A stretch of 64,000 nucleotides of DNA from Lewinella sp. LCG006 (GCF_040784935.1 NZ_CP160680.1:2574501-2638500), one strand, 5' to 3'. Positions 1 to 8,552 are shown, counted from the first letter of the stretch. Program-made: numbers and translations. Notes: generated by a model not told the origin, from the sequence alone.

Positions 1-137
1 AACTGAAAGAGACCCTGGGCTATCGTTCTGGGCATTCCTTCAGGAAATGCTTCATAGGGTTGCTGCTGGTTGAGGAACCACAAGGCAAAGAAATAGATGA
101 CAATAATACCTGGAAAAACAAACCGGCGCACATCCAT
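1..137 (-). CDS. N-terminus of an unidentified membrane-anchored protein (truncated by window edge)
   Basis: Reading leftward from an ATG at 137 the frame stays open for 45 codons to the window edge. The product begins MDVRRFVF and continues into an aromatic hydrophobic stretch (residues about 6-23, PGIIVIYFFALWFLN), then a polar QQQPYEAFPEG segment. This is the pattern of a short cytoplasmic tail followed by one membrane anchor with the bulk of the protein on the far side. Nothing in these 45 residues identifies a family. The overlapping longer frames in this stretch have no such pattern. The gene diverges from the secreted protein at 316, so both promoters should lie in 138-315. Confidence 0.5.
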   Translation of the reverse strand, partial: MDVRRFVFPGIIVIYFFALWFLNQQQPYEAFPEGMPRTIAQGLFQ

Positions 138-315
138 AAATGATCTTTGGGTGTTTTTTTATAGAAGATTACAAGAGAACATCCTGAAGAGGAGCAAGGT
201 TGTGAAGATGGGAAGGAGTGACCAAGATGAAAAAAATCGTCTAATAATAGAGTTAACAGGTTTAGCTTTTCAATTGACGGAGGATAAACCGAATAATTAC
301 TAAAAACACAAAAGC

Positions 316-984
316 ATGAAAACCATAGCCATTTACTTTTCTGTAGCATTCCTCTTTTTATCCCTTAGCCTACAGGCTCAAACCCGCACGGAGCGTAAAA
401 CGATGAGTGAGGGAGTCTACGAAGCCATTGTTTTAAAAGTTCCTAACCTGGACGCAAAAACAGTTGGTGACCTGTGGGAGAATTTCACGAAGGATTTTTA
501 TGGTGCTCGCACCAAGTACAACCGCAAAACCAAAGAGTACTTCAGTGATGATGCGGATATTGCCGCTATCGGCAAAGGCAACACGGTTGATATTTATACG
601 GCCATAGAAGACAAAGGTGAGGGTGCTGAACTTTCCATGTGGATTGACTTGGGTGGTGCCTACCTGGCAGCTAGCACCCACGCTGATCGCTACCTGGAAG
701 CAGAAAAAATATTGATTCGTTTTGGCTTGGAAGCCGCCAAAGAGGGCGTACGCATGGAGATTAAAGCCCAGGAAAAAGCACTTCAGGATCTCGAAAGCGA
801 TCTCAAGAAATTGGGCAATGAGAAAGAAAGCTTTGAGCGTGATATCCAAAAAGCGCAGGAAGCCATTGCTCGTGCCGAAGAAGAATTGAAGGCCAACGCC
901 AAGAGCCAGGAAGATAAGGCTGCAGAAATCAAAGCTCAGGAAGAATTGATCGAAGCGACCAAGCGCAAGTTGAAAGATTTGTAA
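316..984 (+). CDS. Secreted coiled-coil protein of unknown function
   Basis: A 222-residue protein with a clear signal peptide (residues 1-21, hydrophobic core IYFSVAFLFLSLSL, cleavage expected after LQAQ). Residues 30-140 form a mixed globular part with charged surface segments (VGDLWENFTKDFYGA). From about residue 143 to the end the sequence is a highly charged heptad-like helix rich in Glu, Lys and Ala, so a long coiled coil is predicted. It should act in the periplasm or at the outer membrane, perhaps as a structural or scaffold protein; I do not recognise the family. The gene stands alone and ends at a strong hairpin shared with the convergent EamA gene. Confidence 0.8.
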   Translation: MKTIAIYFSVAFLFLSLSLQAQTRTERKTMSEGVYEAIVLKVPNLDAKTVGDLWENFTKDFYGARTKYNRKTKEYFSDDADIAAIGKGNTVDIYTAIEDKGEGAELSMWIDLGGAYLAASTHADRYLEAEKILIRFGLEAAKEGVRMEIKAQEKALQDLESDLKKLGNEKESFERDIQKAQEAIARAEEELKANAKSQEDKAAEIKAQEELIEATKRKLKDL

Positions 985-1015
985 GCCGGACGATCGCCAT
1001 TCGCCGAAAGTCCGT

Positions 1016-1051
1016 AGAGGAGGTAGTGAATTAAGTTTCGCTACCTCCTTT
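1016..1051. terminator. Bidirectional hairpin terminator between convergent genes
   Basis: AGGAGGTAGTGAA (1018-1030) pairs with TTCGCTACCTCCT (1037-1049), giving 13 pairs with one G-T wobble and a 6-base loop. The loop contains the stop codon of the leftward EamA gene. The spacing after the rightward secreted-protein gene fits a shared rho-independent terminator, although the T-run is short. Confidence 0.7.
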
Positions 1052-1957
1052 GTCTTTTCCGGGGATACTGACTTGTTGGCCTTTGCCATTGTTGATGAAG
1101 AACACGCCAGTGAGCATGACGAGCCCTGCAAGTATCGACTGTCCGCTAACGGTCTCGCCATTAAAACCCCAGCCCAGCATCAAAGCCACAATCGGGTTGA
1201 CGTAGGTAGAGGTAGCCACCTTTTCAGGTGAAACTTTGGCGAGCAAATAATTAAACGAGGAGAACGCCACGATAGAACCAAAGACAACCAGGTACAACCA
1301 GGATAAGCCAGAGGATAAGCTGAGGGTGTTCCAGCGGAAGGTCGTCGCCTCGCCCGTTGCCAAGCTAAAGAGAGCCAGACCAGTACCGCCAGCCAGCATT
1401 TGCATGGCCGATCGCCGTAAGCGGGAATCGGGAAGATTAATACGGGAAATGAAGACACTGGCAAAAGCCCAGGCAACCAAGGCTAGCGCGATAGCGGCTA
1501 AGCCCCACCGACTTTCCGGCGTATTCACAAATTGGGGTTGCCCAACCAGGATGGCCATTCCCGCAATACCAATCAAGGCACCCGTTACTCCCTGCCAGCG
1601 TAAGCGTTGGCCAAAAATCCACCACAGTAAAAGCATGATGAGGAGGGGGTCGATGGCTACGATCAAAGCCGCCATACCTGTGTCGATCCACTGCAATGCC
1701 CAAACCACGGCGCCAGTGCCAATGGTGAGAAACAATACGCCAATGACGGCCGAATTTCGCCACTGCCGCAGGGTGGGCTGCGGTTCTTTGCGCCAACTTC
1801 CCCAAGTATAGAGTAAGGCTCCAGCCGTAAGAAAGCGCGTGCCAGACATCAAGAAAGGAGGGATGGTAGCTATTGCCCAATAGTTGAACAAATAGGTTGA
1901 GCCCCAGATAATGTAGACAGCTGCAAAAGCTGCAATAATCAACCAGCGTTCAGACAT
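1031..1957 (-). CDS. EamA family (DMT superfamily) transporter
   Basis: An inner-membrane carrier of about 308 residues with ten predicted membrane helices arranged as two EamA repeats (about residues 5-135 and 150-285). The opening SERWLIIAAFAAVYIIWGST is typical of YedA/RhaT-like DMT exporters, and the first repeat ends with GIAGMAILV. Family members export amino acids, metabolites or drugs; the substrate here cannot be told. The start chosen is the ATG at 1957 because the 24 codons upstream are polar and unlike the family N-terminus. The C-terminal tail is short and polar (GKGQQVSIPGKDKGGSET). It is transcribed alone, with its stop codon in the loop of a terminator. Confidence 0.9.
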   Translation of the reverse strand: MSERWLIIAAFAAVYIIWGSTYLFNYWAIATIPPFLMSGTRFLTAGALLYTWGSWRKEPQPTLRQWRNSAVIGVLFLTIGTGAVVWALQWIDTGMAALIVAIDPLLIMLLLWWIFGQRLRWQGVTGALIGIAGMAILVGQPQFVNTPESRWGLAAIALALVAWAFASVFISRINLPDSRLRRSAMQMLAGGTGLALFSLATGEATTFRWNTLSLSSGLSWLYLVVFGSIVAFSSFNYLLAKVSPEKVATSTYVNPIVALMLGWGFNGETVSGQSILAGLVMLTGVFFINNGKGQQVSIPGKDKGGSET

Positions 1958-2058
1958 TTGTTCTTGATTAGGGGGAGGATAAAATATTGTGGGGACAAAG
2001 GTAGAAGAAGCCTGTGAAAGGAACCTCACCCGGACGCTTTAAGTTGGCGAAATTTCTC

Positions 2059-2066
2059 TAACTTTG
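2059..2066 (+). promoter_or_regulatory. Bacteroidota -7 promoter box TAACTTTG
   Basis: TAACTTTG matches the Bacteroidota consensus TAnnTTTG and lies 19 bases before the start of the OmpH-like lipoprotein gene. No good -33 TTG element is seen at the usual spacing. Confidence 0.55.
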
Positions 2067-2085
2067 CGGGCAAAATTTAACAATT

Positions 2086-2724
2086 ATGAATATTCGCCTT
2101 TTTGGATACTTGACAAGCATCATTGCATTAGGAACGCTTTTGAGTTGCCAGCCTAAGGAAGCGGCCTCCGAAGGAAGTACCAACACCGGCAGCAGTAGCG
2201 CAGGTAACATTGTATTTATTCGTTTGGATAGCCTGACGAACCAGTACGCCTCCCTGAACGAAAAGACCAAAGCACTGGAAGCGCGGGCGATCGAAGCAGA
2301 CAAAGGCCAAAATGAACGCGTAGCTGCTTTCCAGCGCGATGTGCAAAATTATCAGCGTCGTGCCAACAGTGGTCAAATGTCTCCAAAAGACATGGGTACG
2401 GAGCAAGAACGCCTCGCTGGTCGCGAGCAGGGTTTAATGCAGGAAGCAGAAAGACTTCGCCAGGAGCTCCAACTGGAGCAAATGAAGCTCAGCGCCGAGT
2501 TTGAAGAAAACCTCATGAAAGTACTGGAAGAAATCCAGGGAGAGTTCAACTATGATTACATCCTCAGCTACGGCAATGGTACGGGTGTTTTGATGGTGAG
2601 CGACAAAAACGACATCACTCCTGAAGTAGCCAAGCGCCTGAACAAAATCCCTATGGATGGAGAGATGGATAGTGATCCCACAACGGAAGCGGATACCACA
2701 CAGGCACCAGCCACGGAAAAATAA
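2086..2724 (+). CDS. OmpH/Skp-like lipoprotein
   Basis: A 212-residue protein with a lipoprotein signal (hydrophobic core YLTSIIALGTL, lipobox LLSC, lipid-bearing Cys at about 21), a Ser/Gly-rich linker, and then an OmpH-type domain from IVFIRLDSLTNQY to GNGTGVLMVSDKNDITPEVAKRLN. Between them lies a long charged alpha-helical region (about residues 60-150), as in the tentacles of the periplasmic chaperone Skp, which escorts outer-membrane proteins. Many Bacteroidota carry several OmpH paralogues, and the lipid anchor makes this one unlike classical soluble Skp. The C-terminal tail is acidic and Thr-rich. It is followed after 11 bases by pgl, so cotranscription is likely although the functions are unrelated. 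Confidence 0.85.
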   Translation: MNIRLFGYLTSIIALGTLLSCQPKEAASEGSTNTGSSSAGNIVFIRLDSLTNQYASLNEKTKALEARAIEADKGQNERVAAFQRDVQNYQRRANSGQMSPKDMGTEQERLAGREQGLMQEAERLRQELQLEQMKLSAEFEENLMKVLEEIQGEFNYDYILSYGNGTGVLMVSDKNDITPEVAKRLNKIPMDGEMDSDPTTEADTTQAPATEK

Positions 2725-2735
2725 TTAAGCCTGTT

Positions 2736-3464
2736 ATGCCCACTCAACTTCATATCAGTGCTGACCCCGAAGCAGTAGCCAGGGATTTTACCCGTTATCT
2801 ACTGGAGCAGTTACGTGATAAAAAGCATTTCACCATTGCGCTTTCAGGGGGGAGTACCCCTAAGCTATTGTTCCGCTTGTGGGCTGCCGAGTACCGCGAC
2901 GTGATCGACTGGTCGGCGATTCATTTCTTCTGGGGAGACGAGCGCTGTGTGCCTCCTGGCGATGATGAGAGCAACTTTGGTATGACCAAAGCACTTTTGT
3001 TTGATAAGGTCAATGTGCCGGAGGAAAATATTCATCGAGTGCATGGAGAAGAGGAGCCCGAAATAGAAGCGCGTCGTTATGCAGCCGAAATTGCTGACAA
3101 TACGGAACAGTTCAATGGTTTTCCTTCTTTTGACTTGGTGATACTGGGAATGGGAGATGATGGTCATACGGCTTCGATCTTTCCCCACGAAATCGCCTTG
3201 TTCAAAGAAGAGCGATTTTGTGTAGTCGCAACGCACCCTACCAGTGGGCAAAAGAGGGTGAGCATCACGGGGCCAATCATCAACAGTGCCCAACGGGTAG
3301 CATTCCTGGTGACCGGAGCTAATAAGAATGATAAGGTGAACGCGATATTTCAGCGGGAGGAGGGCTACCCATCTTACCCAGCAGCACACGTGCAGCCTGT
3401 GACGGGGGCACTGCACTGGTTTATGGATGAGGCAGCGATGTATGATGGCTCACCAAATAGCTGA
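2736..3464 (+). CDS. pgl: 6-phosphogluconolactonase
   Basis: Hydrolyses 6-phosphoglucono-delta-lactone to 6-phosphogluconate in the oxidative pentose phosphate pathway; cytosolic. The 242-residue length is normal for the DevB-type family. Diagnostic segments are ALSGGSTPKLLF near residue 38, FFWGDERCVPPGDDESNFGM near residue 68, and LGMGDDGHTASIFP near residue 135, which form the phosphosugar site. I see no zwf or gnd in the window, so pgl is separated from its pathway partners. It starts 11 bases after the OmpH-like gene. Confidence 0.95.
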   Translation: MPTQLHISADPEAVARDFTRYLLEQLRDKKHFTIALSGGSTPKLLFRLWAAEYRDVIDWSAIHFFWGDERCVPPGDDESNFGMTKALLFDKVNVPEENIHRVHGEEEPEIEARRYAAEIADNTEQFNGFPSFDLVILGMGDDGHTASIFPHEIALFKEERFCVVATHPTSGQKRVSITGPIINSAQRVAFLVTGANKNDKVNAIFQREEGYPSYPAAHVQPVTGALHWFMDEAAMYDGSPNS

Positions 3465-3599
3465 CGCCGTAGTACTTACATTATCTGAGATACTAAGTTA
3501 GCATCTCAGTTGACGTCACAAAAATATAGGGTACCTTTTCTGGCGTTAAGCCAAAGTTTATCAAAGTCCCTATACTTTCTACTCAATACCTGATACAGT

Positions 3600-3651
3600 G
3601 AAGATTGCTTGGTAAGTCATTGTTTTAATGTGATCACTGCCAGCAATCTTC
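3600..3651. terminator. Inverted repeat between convergent genes, possible terminator
   Basis: GAAGATTGCT (3600-3609) is the perfect reverse complement of AGCAATCTTC (3642-3651), separated by 32 bases and followed by TCTTT. It lies between pgl and the convergent small membrane protein gene. The long loop makes it a weak terminator; the symmetry itself is certain. Confidence 0.4.
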
Positions 3652-3654
3652 TCT

Positions 3655-3819
3655 TTACATTACCCGTAAAGCCTTCACCAGGTAAGTGAGGGAGAAAGGC
3701 AATGCTAGCCAGAACCATTCGTTGACGAAGATCAACATAAAAATCATGACTGCGGTAGACACCAGAAACAGGATCCAATCCATGCGGGTGCTTTCGTTTT
3801 CGCTACTTGATGTACTCAT
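3655..3819 (-). CDS. Small membrane protein (54 aa)
   Basis: Starting at the ATG at 3819 the product is a Ser/Glu-rich head (MSTSSSENESTRM) followed by two closely spaced hydrophobic stretches (DWILFLVSTAVMIFMLIFV and EWFWLALPFSLTYLV), so one hairpin or two short helices in the inner membrane. No family is recognised. The start is supported by a good Bacteroidota promoter at 3835-3865; the longer frame reaching back to 3927 would run through that promoter. Confidence 0.6.
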   Translation of the reverse strand: MSTSSSENESTRMDWILFLVSTAVMIFMLIFVNEWFWLALPFSLTYLVKALRVM

Positions 3820-3834
3820 TGCGTTAATTTTGCG

Positions 3835-3865
3835 CAAAGTTACACAGCCAGACCTTTCTAACCAA
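3835..3865 (-). promoter_or_regulatory. Promoter with -33 TTGG and -7 TAACTTTG
   Basis: On the minus strand TTGG (3862-3865) and TAACTTTG (3835-3842) are separated by 19 bases, the Bacteroidota sigma-ABfr arrangement. It reads into the 54-residue membrane protein gene 15 bases downstream. Confidence 0.65.
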
Positions 3866-3913
3866 GTATTTGAGGCTTGAACATTCGTCGTATTCTTTTG
3901 TTGGCAATACAAA

Positions 3914-5176
3914 ATGATGACCCTCAAGATGGAAGGAGCACGTGTAGTAATTATTGGAGCAGGTGTAGCTGGTTTGGTGGCTGCCCAACATTTGGAAGCC
4001 GCTGGCGTTCGTCCCCTTGTGATAGAAGCGACCGATCGGGTCGGCGGGCGAATAAAAACCGACCAGGTAGACGGCTTTTTGCTTGATCATGGTTTCCAGG
4101 TTTTGTTGACGGAATACCGGGAAGCAAAACACTATTTAGATTACGAGGCACTTAGTCTTACTCATTTTCGGCCAGGAGCCGTAGTTTACCGCAATAACAC
4201 CATCGCATCGGTTGTTGACCCTCTTCGGGAGCCTTCCGAAATTTTCCGTGCCATCTTTTCTTCGGTGGGGAGCATCAAGGATAAATTACTGGTTTGGAAA
4301 CTTCAGCGGGAGCTAAAAGGAACTGCTTCGGAGGAACTTTTCGCAGCTAAAAACCAGCAAAGTAGTCTGGCGTTTTTACAAGAGTATGGTTTTTCACAAA
4401 CTTTTATTGATGCCTTTTTTGTTCCTTTCTTCGGCGGAATATTCCTCGAAAATGAGCTAAAGACCCCGGCACCTATGCTGCGTTTTGTCTTTAAGATGTT
4501 TGCAAGGGGACACGCTGCTTTACCCGCTCAGGGGATGGAAGAAATTCCACGCCAATTGAAAGCACAACTGACCCAAACGCTTTTCCGCTTTCATACAGAG
4601 GTAGCAGCGGTCAAAGACCAAACGCTGGTGACCACGGAAGGTGAGGAAATCCCCTTTGACATACTTATTATAGCCACAGACCCAAAGAAGATAATGCCTC
4701 GTTTGGCTGGAGCGCCAACTCCTTATCATGCTACCAGTACGCTGTATTATGCAAGTACTGGTGGTCAACTACCGGATCGCTTGATCGGGTTGATGGCGGA
4801 CAAAGGCGCGATCGTCAATAATTTCTGCTTGGTAGATCAAGTCGCGACGGAGTATGCACCCTCAGGCCAGCACTTGCTCTCGGTAACGCTTAAGGATATC
4901 CCTACGATGGCCAACGCAGAAGAAAAAGTGGCCCAAGAGATACGTGATATTTGTCATCAACCAAACTGGCAGTTAAGGCCACTAAAGCGTTACGACCTGC
5001 CCAAAGCACTCCCCCACTTAGATCATCTGAGCTACGATTATACACCCACCGAAGCACGCCTGACGGAGCAAGTTTTTCTTGCTGGCGATCAGTTGCTCTT
5101 TGGTTCGCTGGATGCAGCGATGCGAACGGGCCGACGAGCCGCAGAGGGCGTTTTGGCTGCCCTGCAACGACTGTGA
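3914..5176 (+). CDS. FAD-dependent amine oxidase / phytoene desaturase-like oxidoreductase
   Basis: A 420-residue flavoprotein. The N-terminus has the dinucleotide-binding motif VVIIGAGVAGLVAAQHL followed by the GG motif region VIEATDRVGGRIKTD typical of NAD(P)-binding Rossmann / amine oxidase family members (protoporphyrinogen oxidase, phytoene desaturase, MAO). The C-terminal FAD motif is VFLAGDQLLFGSLDAAMRTGRRAAEGVL. The middle segment FFVPFFGGIFLENELKTPAPMLRFVFKMF is typical of the bacterial uncharacterised branch. The substrate is unknown; no carotenoid or haem genes are adjacent. Alternative starts are 3914 and the ATG at 3929 (MEGARV). It ends exactly one base before the stop codon of the convergent next gene. 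Confidence 0.85.
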   Translation: MMTLKMEGARVVIIGAGVAGLVAAQHLEAAGVRPLVIEATDRVGGRIKTDQVDGFLLDHGFQVLLTEYREAKHYLDYEALSLTHFRPGAVVYRNNTIASVVDPLREPSEIFRAIFSSVGSIKDKLLVWKLQRELKGTASEELFAAKNQQSSLAFLQEYGFSQTFIDAFFVPFFGGIFLENELKTPAPMLRFVFKMFARGHAALPAQGMEEIPRQLKAQLTQTLFRFHTEVAAVKDQTLVTTEGEEIPFDILIIATDPKKIMPRLAGAPTPYHATSTLYYASTGGQLPDRLIGLMADKGAIVNNFCLVDQVATEYAPSGQHLLSVTLKDIPTMANAEEKVAQEIRDICHQPNWQLRPLKRYDLPKALPHLDHLSYDYTPTEARLTEQVFLAGDQLLFGSLDAAMRTGRRAAEGVLAALQRL

Positions 5177-5593
5177 TTATTGAATAACATTAACCTCGTC
5201 TACAAAATATTCGGTCTTTCCCTGCCAGGGCATAGGCTTGTAGCGCTGCTTGTAGTGGAGTTTTACTTTTTTGCCTTCCATCTCCTGTAGTTGCTGGTAT
5301 ACCTCTTTATCCGTGGTACTAAACTCCCAGATGTTGCCGGTTATACCGGAACCACTATCACCTTGAAAACCACCAAGGTTGATTTGGCCTTCGTAGGTTT
5401 TAAAAATCACTCCTTTTTTAGATACCTTTATTAGCTCTCCTGCCCGTGTACCATCACTGAAAGTCCAGCCAGCTACCCAGACAAAAAGTAATCCGACGAT
5501 GAATGCTATTCCTAGTAACATTAGAAATAAGCGCTTGATTTTACGGCCTACTGACTCGGCACCTTCTTTAACAACTTGTTGAAATTCACTCAT
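5177..5593 (-). CDS. Conserved membrane-anchored protein of unknown function
   Basis: A 138-residue protein with one membrane helix (about residues 22-44, LFLMLLGIAFIVGLLFVWVAGW) and an extracytoplasmic domain with TFSDGTRAGELIKVSKKGVIFKTYEGQINLGGF. Relatives in Bacteroidota carry this SxGTRxGxLxKxSxKG pattern and, from memory, are sometimes labelled 6-phosphogluconate dehydrogenase; nothing in the sequence supports that enzyme activity. The domain looks like a small beta-rich fold. Convergent with, and directly abutting, the FAD oxidoreductase gene. Confidence 0.75.
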   Translation of the reverse strand: MSEFQQVVKEGAESVGRKIKRLFLMLLGIAFIVGLLFVWVAGWTFSDGTRAGELIKVSKKGVIFKTYEGQINLGGFQGDSGSGITGNIWEFSTTDKEVYQQLQEMEGKKVKLHYKQRYKPMPWQGKTEYFVDEVNVIQ

Positions 5594-5735
5594 GTTACAC
5601 TACTTTATGGGTTTGAAAATACAAATCTTAATTTTGGGGAGTAGCCCAAGGCAAAATACAATGTTCTATTAAGACCCCATTTTTGCTGATCGGTCACTGA
5701 TTCGGTGCTTGAAATTTTTCTCAAAAATAAGGTTT

Positions 5736-6403
5736 ATGAAAAAAGTAGGCTTATTGTTTGTGCTCCTGGTTTTGGGTTACTTACTACAGTTAGGGGGGCG
5801 AATGTTTTTTCGACCAACGATTGTGGAAAATGGGTATGGAAAGTACAGTAAAGACTTGTACCAGCAGTTGCAGTTTTTGAAAGATGAAATACAGCAGGGT
5901 GCGGGAGAAGATATGCAGGCCATTTATCCGGAAGGTACGGTCTTTTTACATGCACTGTACGCATTGAGTTGGGCTAATCTGGTGGCTGAAACCAAAGACC
6001 CTCAACTACGAGCGGAGGCACTACAAGCTTGCCTGGCATTAGGGAATACCCCCACGGCGTCAATGGTTGGGGCGATATTGATGCTGGACCAGTCATCTGG
6101 GAAATCGGTGGCGCTGCTTCGGTGGTTGGGATGGGGACGATGGGCCAGCACTCTGCAACCAAACCCTACCAAGGATTGAGAAACAGTATCGAAGGTTTTG
6201 CAATGGCCACTTCGTGGTTCGGAAAAAAGCGTTACTTGTTGGGGCAGCTACCCATTGCAGATGCTTTTATTGCTTGGAGCCATTCGCGCGTACCGCTGGA
6301 AATTCAAATGGTTAAACCAACTTTTTGGGGCAAACCACTGCTATTCATAGCCTTACTAATAGCGTTATTTGTTTTTTGGGGAGTTAGGTTGATTCGCAAA
6401 TGA
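5736..6403 (+). pseudogene. Membrane protein gene split by a frameshift
   Basis: Two overlapping frames appear to be halves of one gene. The first runs from the ATG at 5736 (signal anchor KKVGLLFVLLVLGYLLQLG, then TIVENGYGKYSKDLYQQLQFLKDEIQ) to 6179; the second continues in the -1 frame to 6403 with VNGWGDIDAGPVIWEIGGAA and a C-terminal membrane helix (LLFIALLIALFVFWGVRLIRK). They would join at a run of five C at 6049-6053: one added C gives ...ALGNTPHGVNGWGDIDAGP... without interruption. The intact product would be about 222 residues with membrane helices at both ends. Function not recognised. It may be a true mutation, a homopolymer sequencing error, or less likely recoding. Confidence 0.65.
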
Positions 6404-6428
6404 CCTGAATTAATGCTTTACAAATATT

Positions 6429-6436
6429 TATCTTTG
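6429..6436 (+). promoter_or_regulatory. -7 promoter box TATCTTTG
   Basis: TATCTTTG matches TAnnTTTG, 62 bases before the start of the TPR histidine kinase gene. No clear -33 element. Confidence 0.45.
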
Positions 6437-6498
6437 TTTTTTAGCATCACATTGCTCTAATATTTAGAAAGCTTCCGTTATGCACGATCAAGCTCGAA

Positions 6499-8538
6499 AT
6501 GAATAGAATAACCCTTAGTCTCTTCTTGGTGTTGTTTGCGATCTTACCTGCTATTGGCCAAAAAGCAGCCTTTGTGGATAGTTTGCAACAGATGCTGCTG
6601 GAAATCACAGAAGATTCTGTAAGGGTGCGCATTTTGACAGAAATTGCCTATGAATATTGGTGGGATGAAAATTTTGATAAGGCACTTCCTTACGCCGAAG
6701 AAGCCCTGGATCTCGCTGAAAAAACAGGCCCTAGATTTTTAAAAATACTGCCGTACCAGGCTCTCATTGATATTTTGTATTACCAAGGAGAATTCGAGCA
6801 GGTGGCAATATACCTCCCTAAATTACAGACCTTGGTAGAAGAAGCCAAGGATACCACGGGAATGCAGTTTTTGTACCAGACCAAAGCCGTTCTACAGGAT
6901 TATGTTGAGCGACCAGACTCTGGCCTTTTTTATTATCAGAAAGCATTAGCCTTAAATACTTCTCCAAAAGACACCTATATGGAGGCGAGTATTTATAATA
7001 ACATTGGCGTCATTTATCTTAACATTGAGCTATATGATCGTGCTAGATCTTACTTGTGGAAATCCAACACGAACTCAAAAATAATCGAGAACGACTATTT
7101 GCTAAGCTTTACGCTCCTCAACTTAGGCTATTCCTATTTGGAGCAAGCACTGTACGATTCGGCGGCCTATTATCTAGCAGAAGCCCACACCTATGCAATA
7201 GCATCTGAATTTAAAGAAAGCCTGGGAAATGTCCTTACTTATGAGGGCTTACTGTTCTTGGAAACAGGCCAGATTGAGCGGGCAGAAGAAGCCTTGAATG
7301 AGGCTAAAGAAATTTTTGTGACCTATGGGTACAAGCAAAACCTGGGTTCATTGCTCCCTTATCTGGCAGATTTGAAATTTCGCCAAGGAAAATTCGACGA
7401 AGCTCTTCGCCTTGCTAAAGAGGCCGATGTCATCAATCATCCCCTGCATGCACGACCCTACCTGGCTGTGAGTGCTAAGGTAATTGCCAATGCTTATGAG
7501 CAACTGGGTGATTCGGACAACGCCATTAAGTTTCTACGCAAATACAATGATTTAAAAGATACCATTCACCGTAATATCCTCCTCCAACAGCTTGCTACCT
7601 TGGAAGTTGAGTATCGTCTTACGGATACAGAAGCTGAACTTGCTGTAATAAAAAGCGAAAAAGAAAAAGAGCAGCTAAAATCACAACTCAGAACCTACCT
7701 TTTGCTCATCGCGGCTTTATTACTCCTTGTTGTCATTGGAGCTGTTTGGTATTTATATGCTGCTAATCGAGAAAAAACCAACCACAATAAGCGGTTGGCA
7801 GCTGAAGTGGCCGCAAGAACCGCAGACCTCAAAAATAGTAATGAGCAGCTAAGAGATTACATCGGAGAATTACAAAATTTCACTCACGTAACCAGTCATG
7901 ATCTCAAAGAACCATTACGCAACATTTCTGGATTTACCAGTCTGCTTGAACGAAGAATGGCGGCTTCACTTACCGATGAAACCCTTGAGTTTATGGAGCT
8001 GATTCGCGCCAACGCACAACAAATGCACCGCCTGATCGAAGGGATCAAATTTTATTCTACACTCGACCCTCAAGGCCAGCATGAATTGGAGATGGAAGCA
8101 ATAAATCTTTCCGATATGATGGAAGATACCCGTACCAGCTTATCGGCCCTTTTACAGGAAAAAGGTGGCCTTATAACCCTGACGGGTGACCTTAATATCA
8201 TTCATACTGCCCCGGAAGTTCTACAGTTGGTCTTGAAAAATATCATTGAAAATGGCCTCAAGTACAATCGATCAGAGGTACCCGAGGTCATCGTGAAGGC
8301 AACCGCAACCGAAAACAATTACGAAATTGCGATAAGTGACAATGGTATTGGTATCGCTAAGGAGTTCCAGGATCAAATCTTCCAGATGTTCAAACGCTTG
8401 CATACACGACAGGAGTTTGAAGGAACGGGCATGGGCTTAGCGATATGCAAAAAGATAATCCGCCGACTAGGAGGCGAAATTAGCATCGAAAGTGAAGAAG
8501 GAGAAGGCAGCACATTTCTGGTGCAGCTGCCGCGCTAG
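6499..8538 (+). CDS. TPR-containing sensor histidine kinase
   Basis: A 679-residue kinase. A signal peptide (residues 1-20) leads into a periplasmic region of tandem tetratricopeptide-like repeats (about residues 25-375; for example ASIYNNIGVIYLNIELYDRA and SFTLLNLGYSYLEQALYDSA). A coiled segment precedes one membrane helix (about 398-420, LLLIAALLLLVVIGAVWYLYA). The cytoplasmic part has a HisKA domain with phospho-acceptor His467 in VTSHDLKEPLRN and a HATPase_c domain with N box (NIIENGLKYN), DNGIGI and GTGMGLAICKKI. TPR sensors of this layout are common in Bacteroidota; they usually hand phosphate to a separate regulator, but none is adjacent, so the partner is unknown. Confidence 0.92.
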   Translation: MNRITLSLFLVLFAILPAIGQKAAFVDSLQQMLLEITEDSVRVRILTEIAYEYWWDENFDKALPYAEEALDLAEKTGPRFLKILPYQALIDILYYQGEFEQVAIYLPKLQTLVEEAKDTTGMQFLYQTKAVLQDYVERPDSGLFYYQKALALNTSPKDTYMEASIYNNIGVIYLNIELYDRARSYLWKSNTNSKIIENDYLLSFTLLNLGYSYLEQALYDSAAYYLAEAHTYAIASEFKESLGNVLTYEGLLFLETGQIERAEEALNEAKEIFVTYGYKQNLGSLLPYLADLKFRQGKFDEALRLAKEADVINHPLHARPYLAVSAKVIANAYEQLGDSDNAIKFLRKYNDLKDTIHRNILLQQLATLEVEYRLTDTEAELAVIKSEKEKEQLKSQLRTYLLLIAALLLLVVIGAVWYLYAANREKTNHNKRLAAEVAARTADLKNSNEQLRDYIGELQNFTHVTSHDLKEPLRNISGFTSLLERRMAASLTDETLEFMELIRANAQQMHRLIEGIKFYSTLDPQGQHELEMEAINLSDMMEDTRTSLSALLQEKGGLITLTGDLNIIHTAPEVLQLVLKNIIENGLKYNRSEVPEVIVKATATENNYEIAISDNGIGIAKEFQDQIFQMFKRLHTRQEFEGTGMGLAICKKIIRRLGGEISIESEEGEGSTFLVQLPR

Positions 8539-8552
8539 ATAAACAACGCTAA

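Noticed and set aside
97-303. 68-codon plus-strand frame ahead of the secreted coiled-coil gene
   Set aside because: It overlaps the signal-anchor gene on the other strand, has no hydrophobic or domain signal, and lies in the expected divergent promoter region.
20-349. 109-codon minus-strand frame at the left edge
   Set aside because: It runs across the start of the well-supported gene at 316 and has a Cys/Ser-rich composition typical of a shadow frame; the frame starting at 137 is better.
433-1161. 242-codon minus-strand frame
   Set aside because: Antisense to the coiled-coil gene and the tail of the EamA gene; product has no recognisable domain.
6049-6053. Programmed -1 frameshift at the C5 tract
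   Set aside because: The heptamer does not fit the usual X-XXY-YYZ slippery pattern and no downstream pseudoknot is obvious; mutation or sequencing error is simpler.
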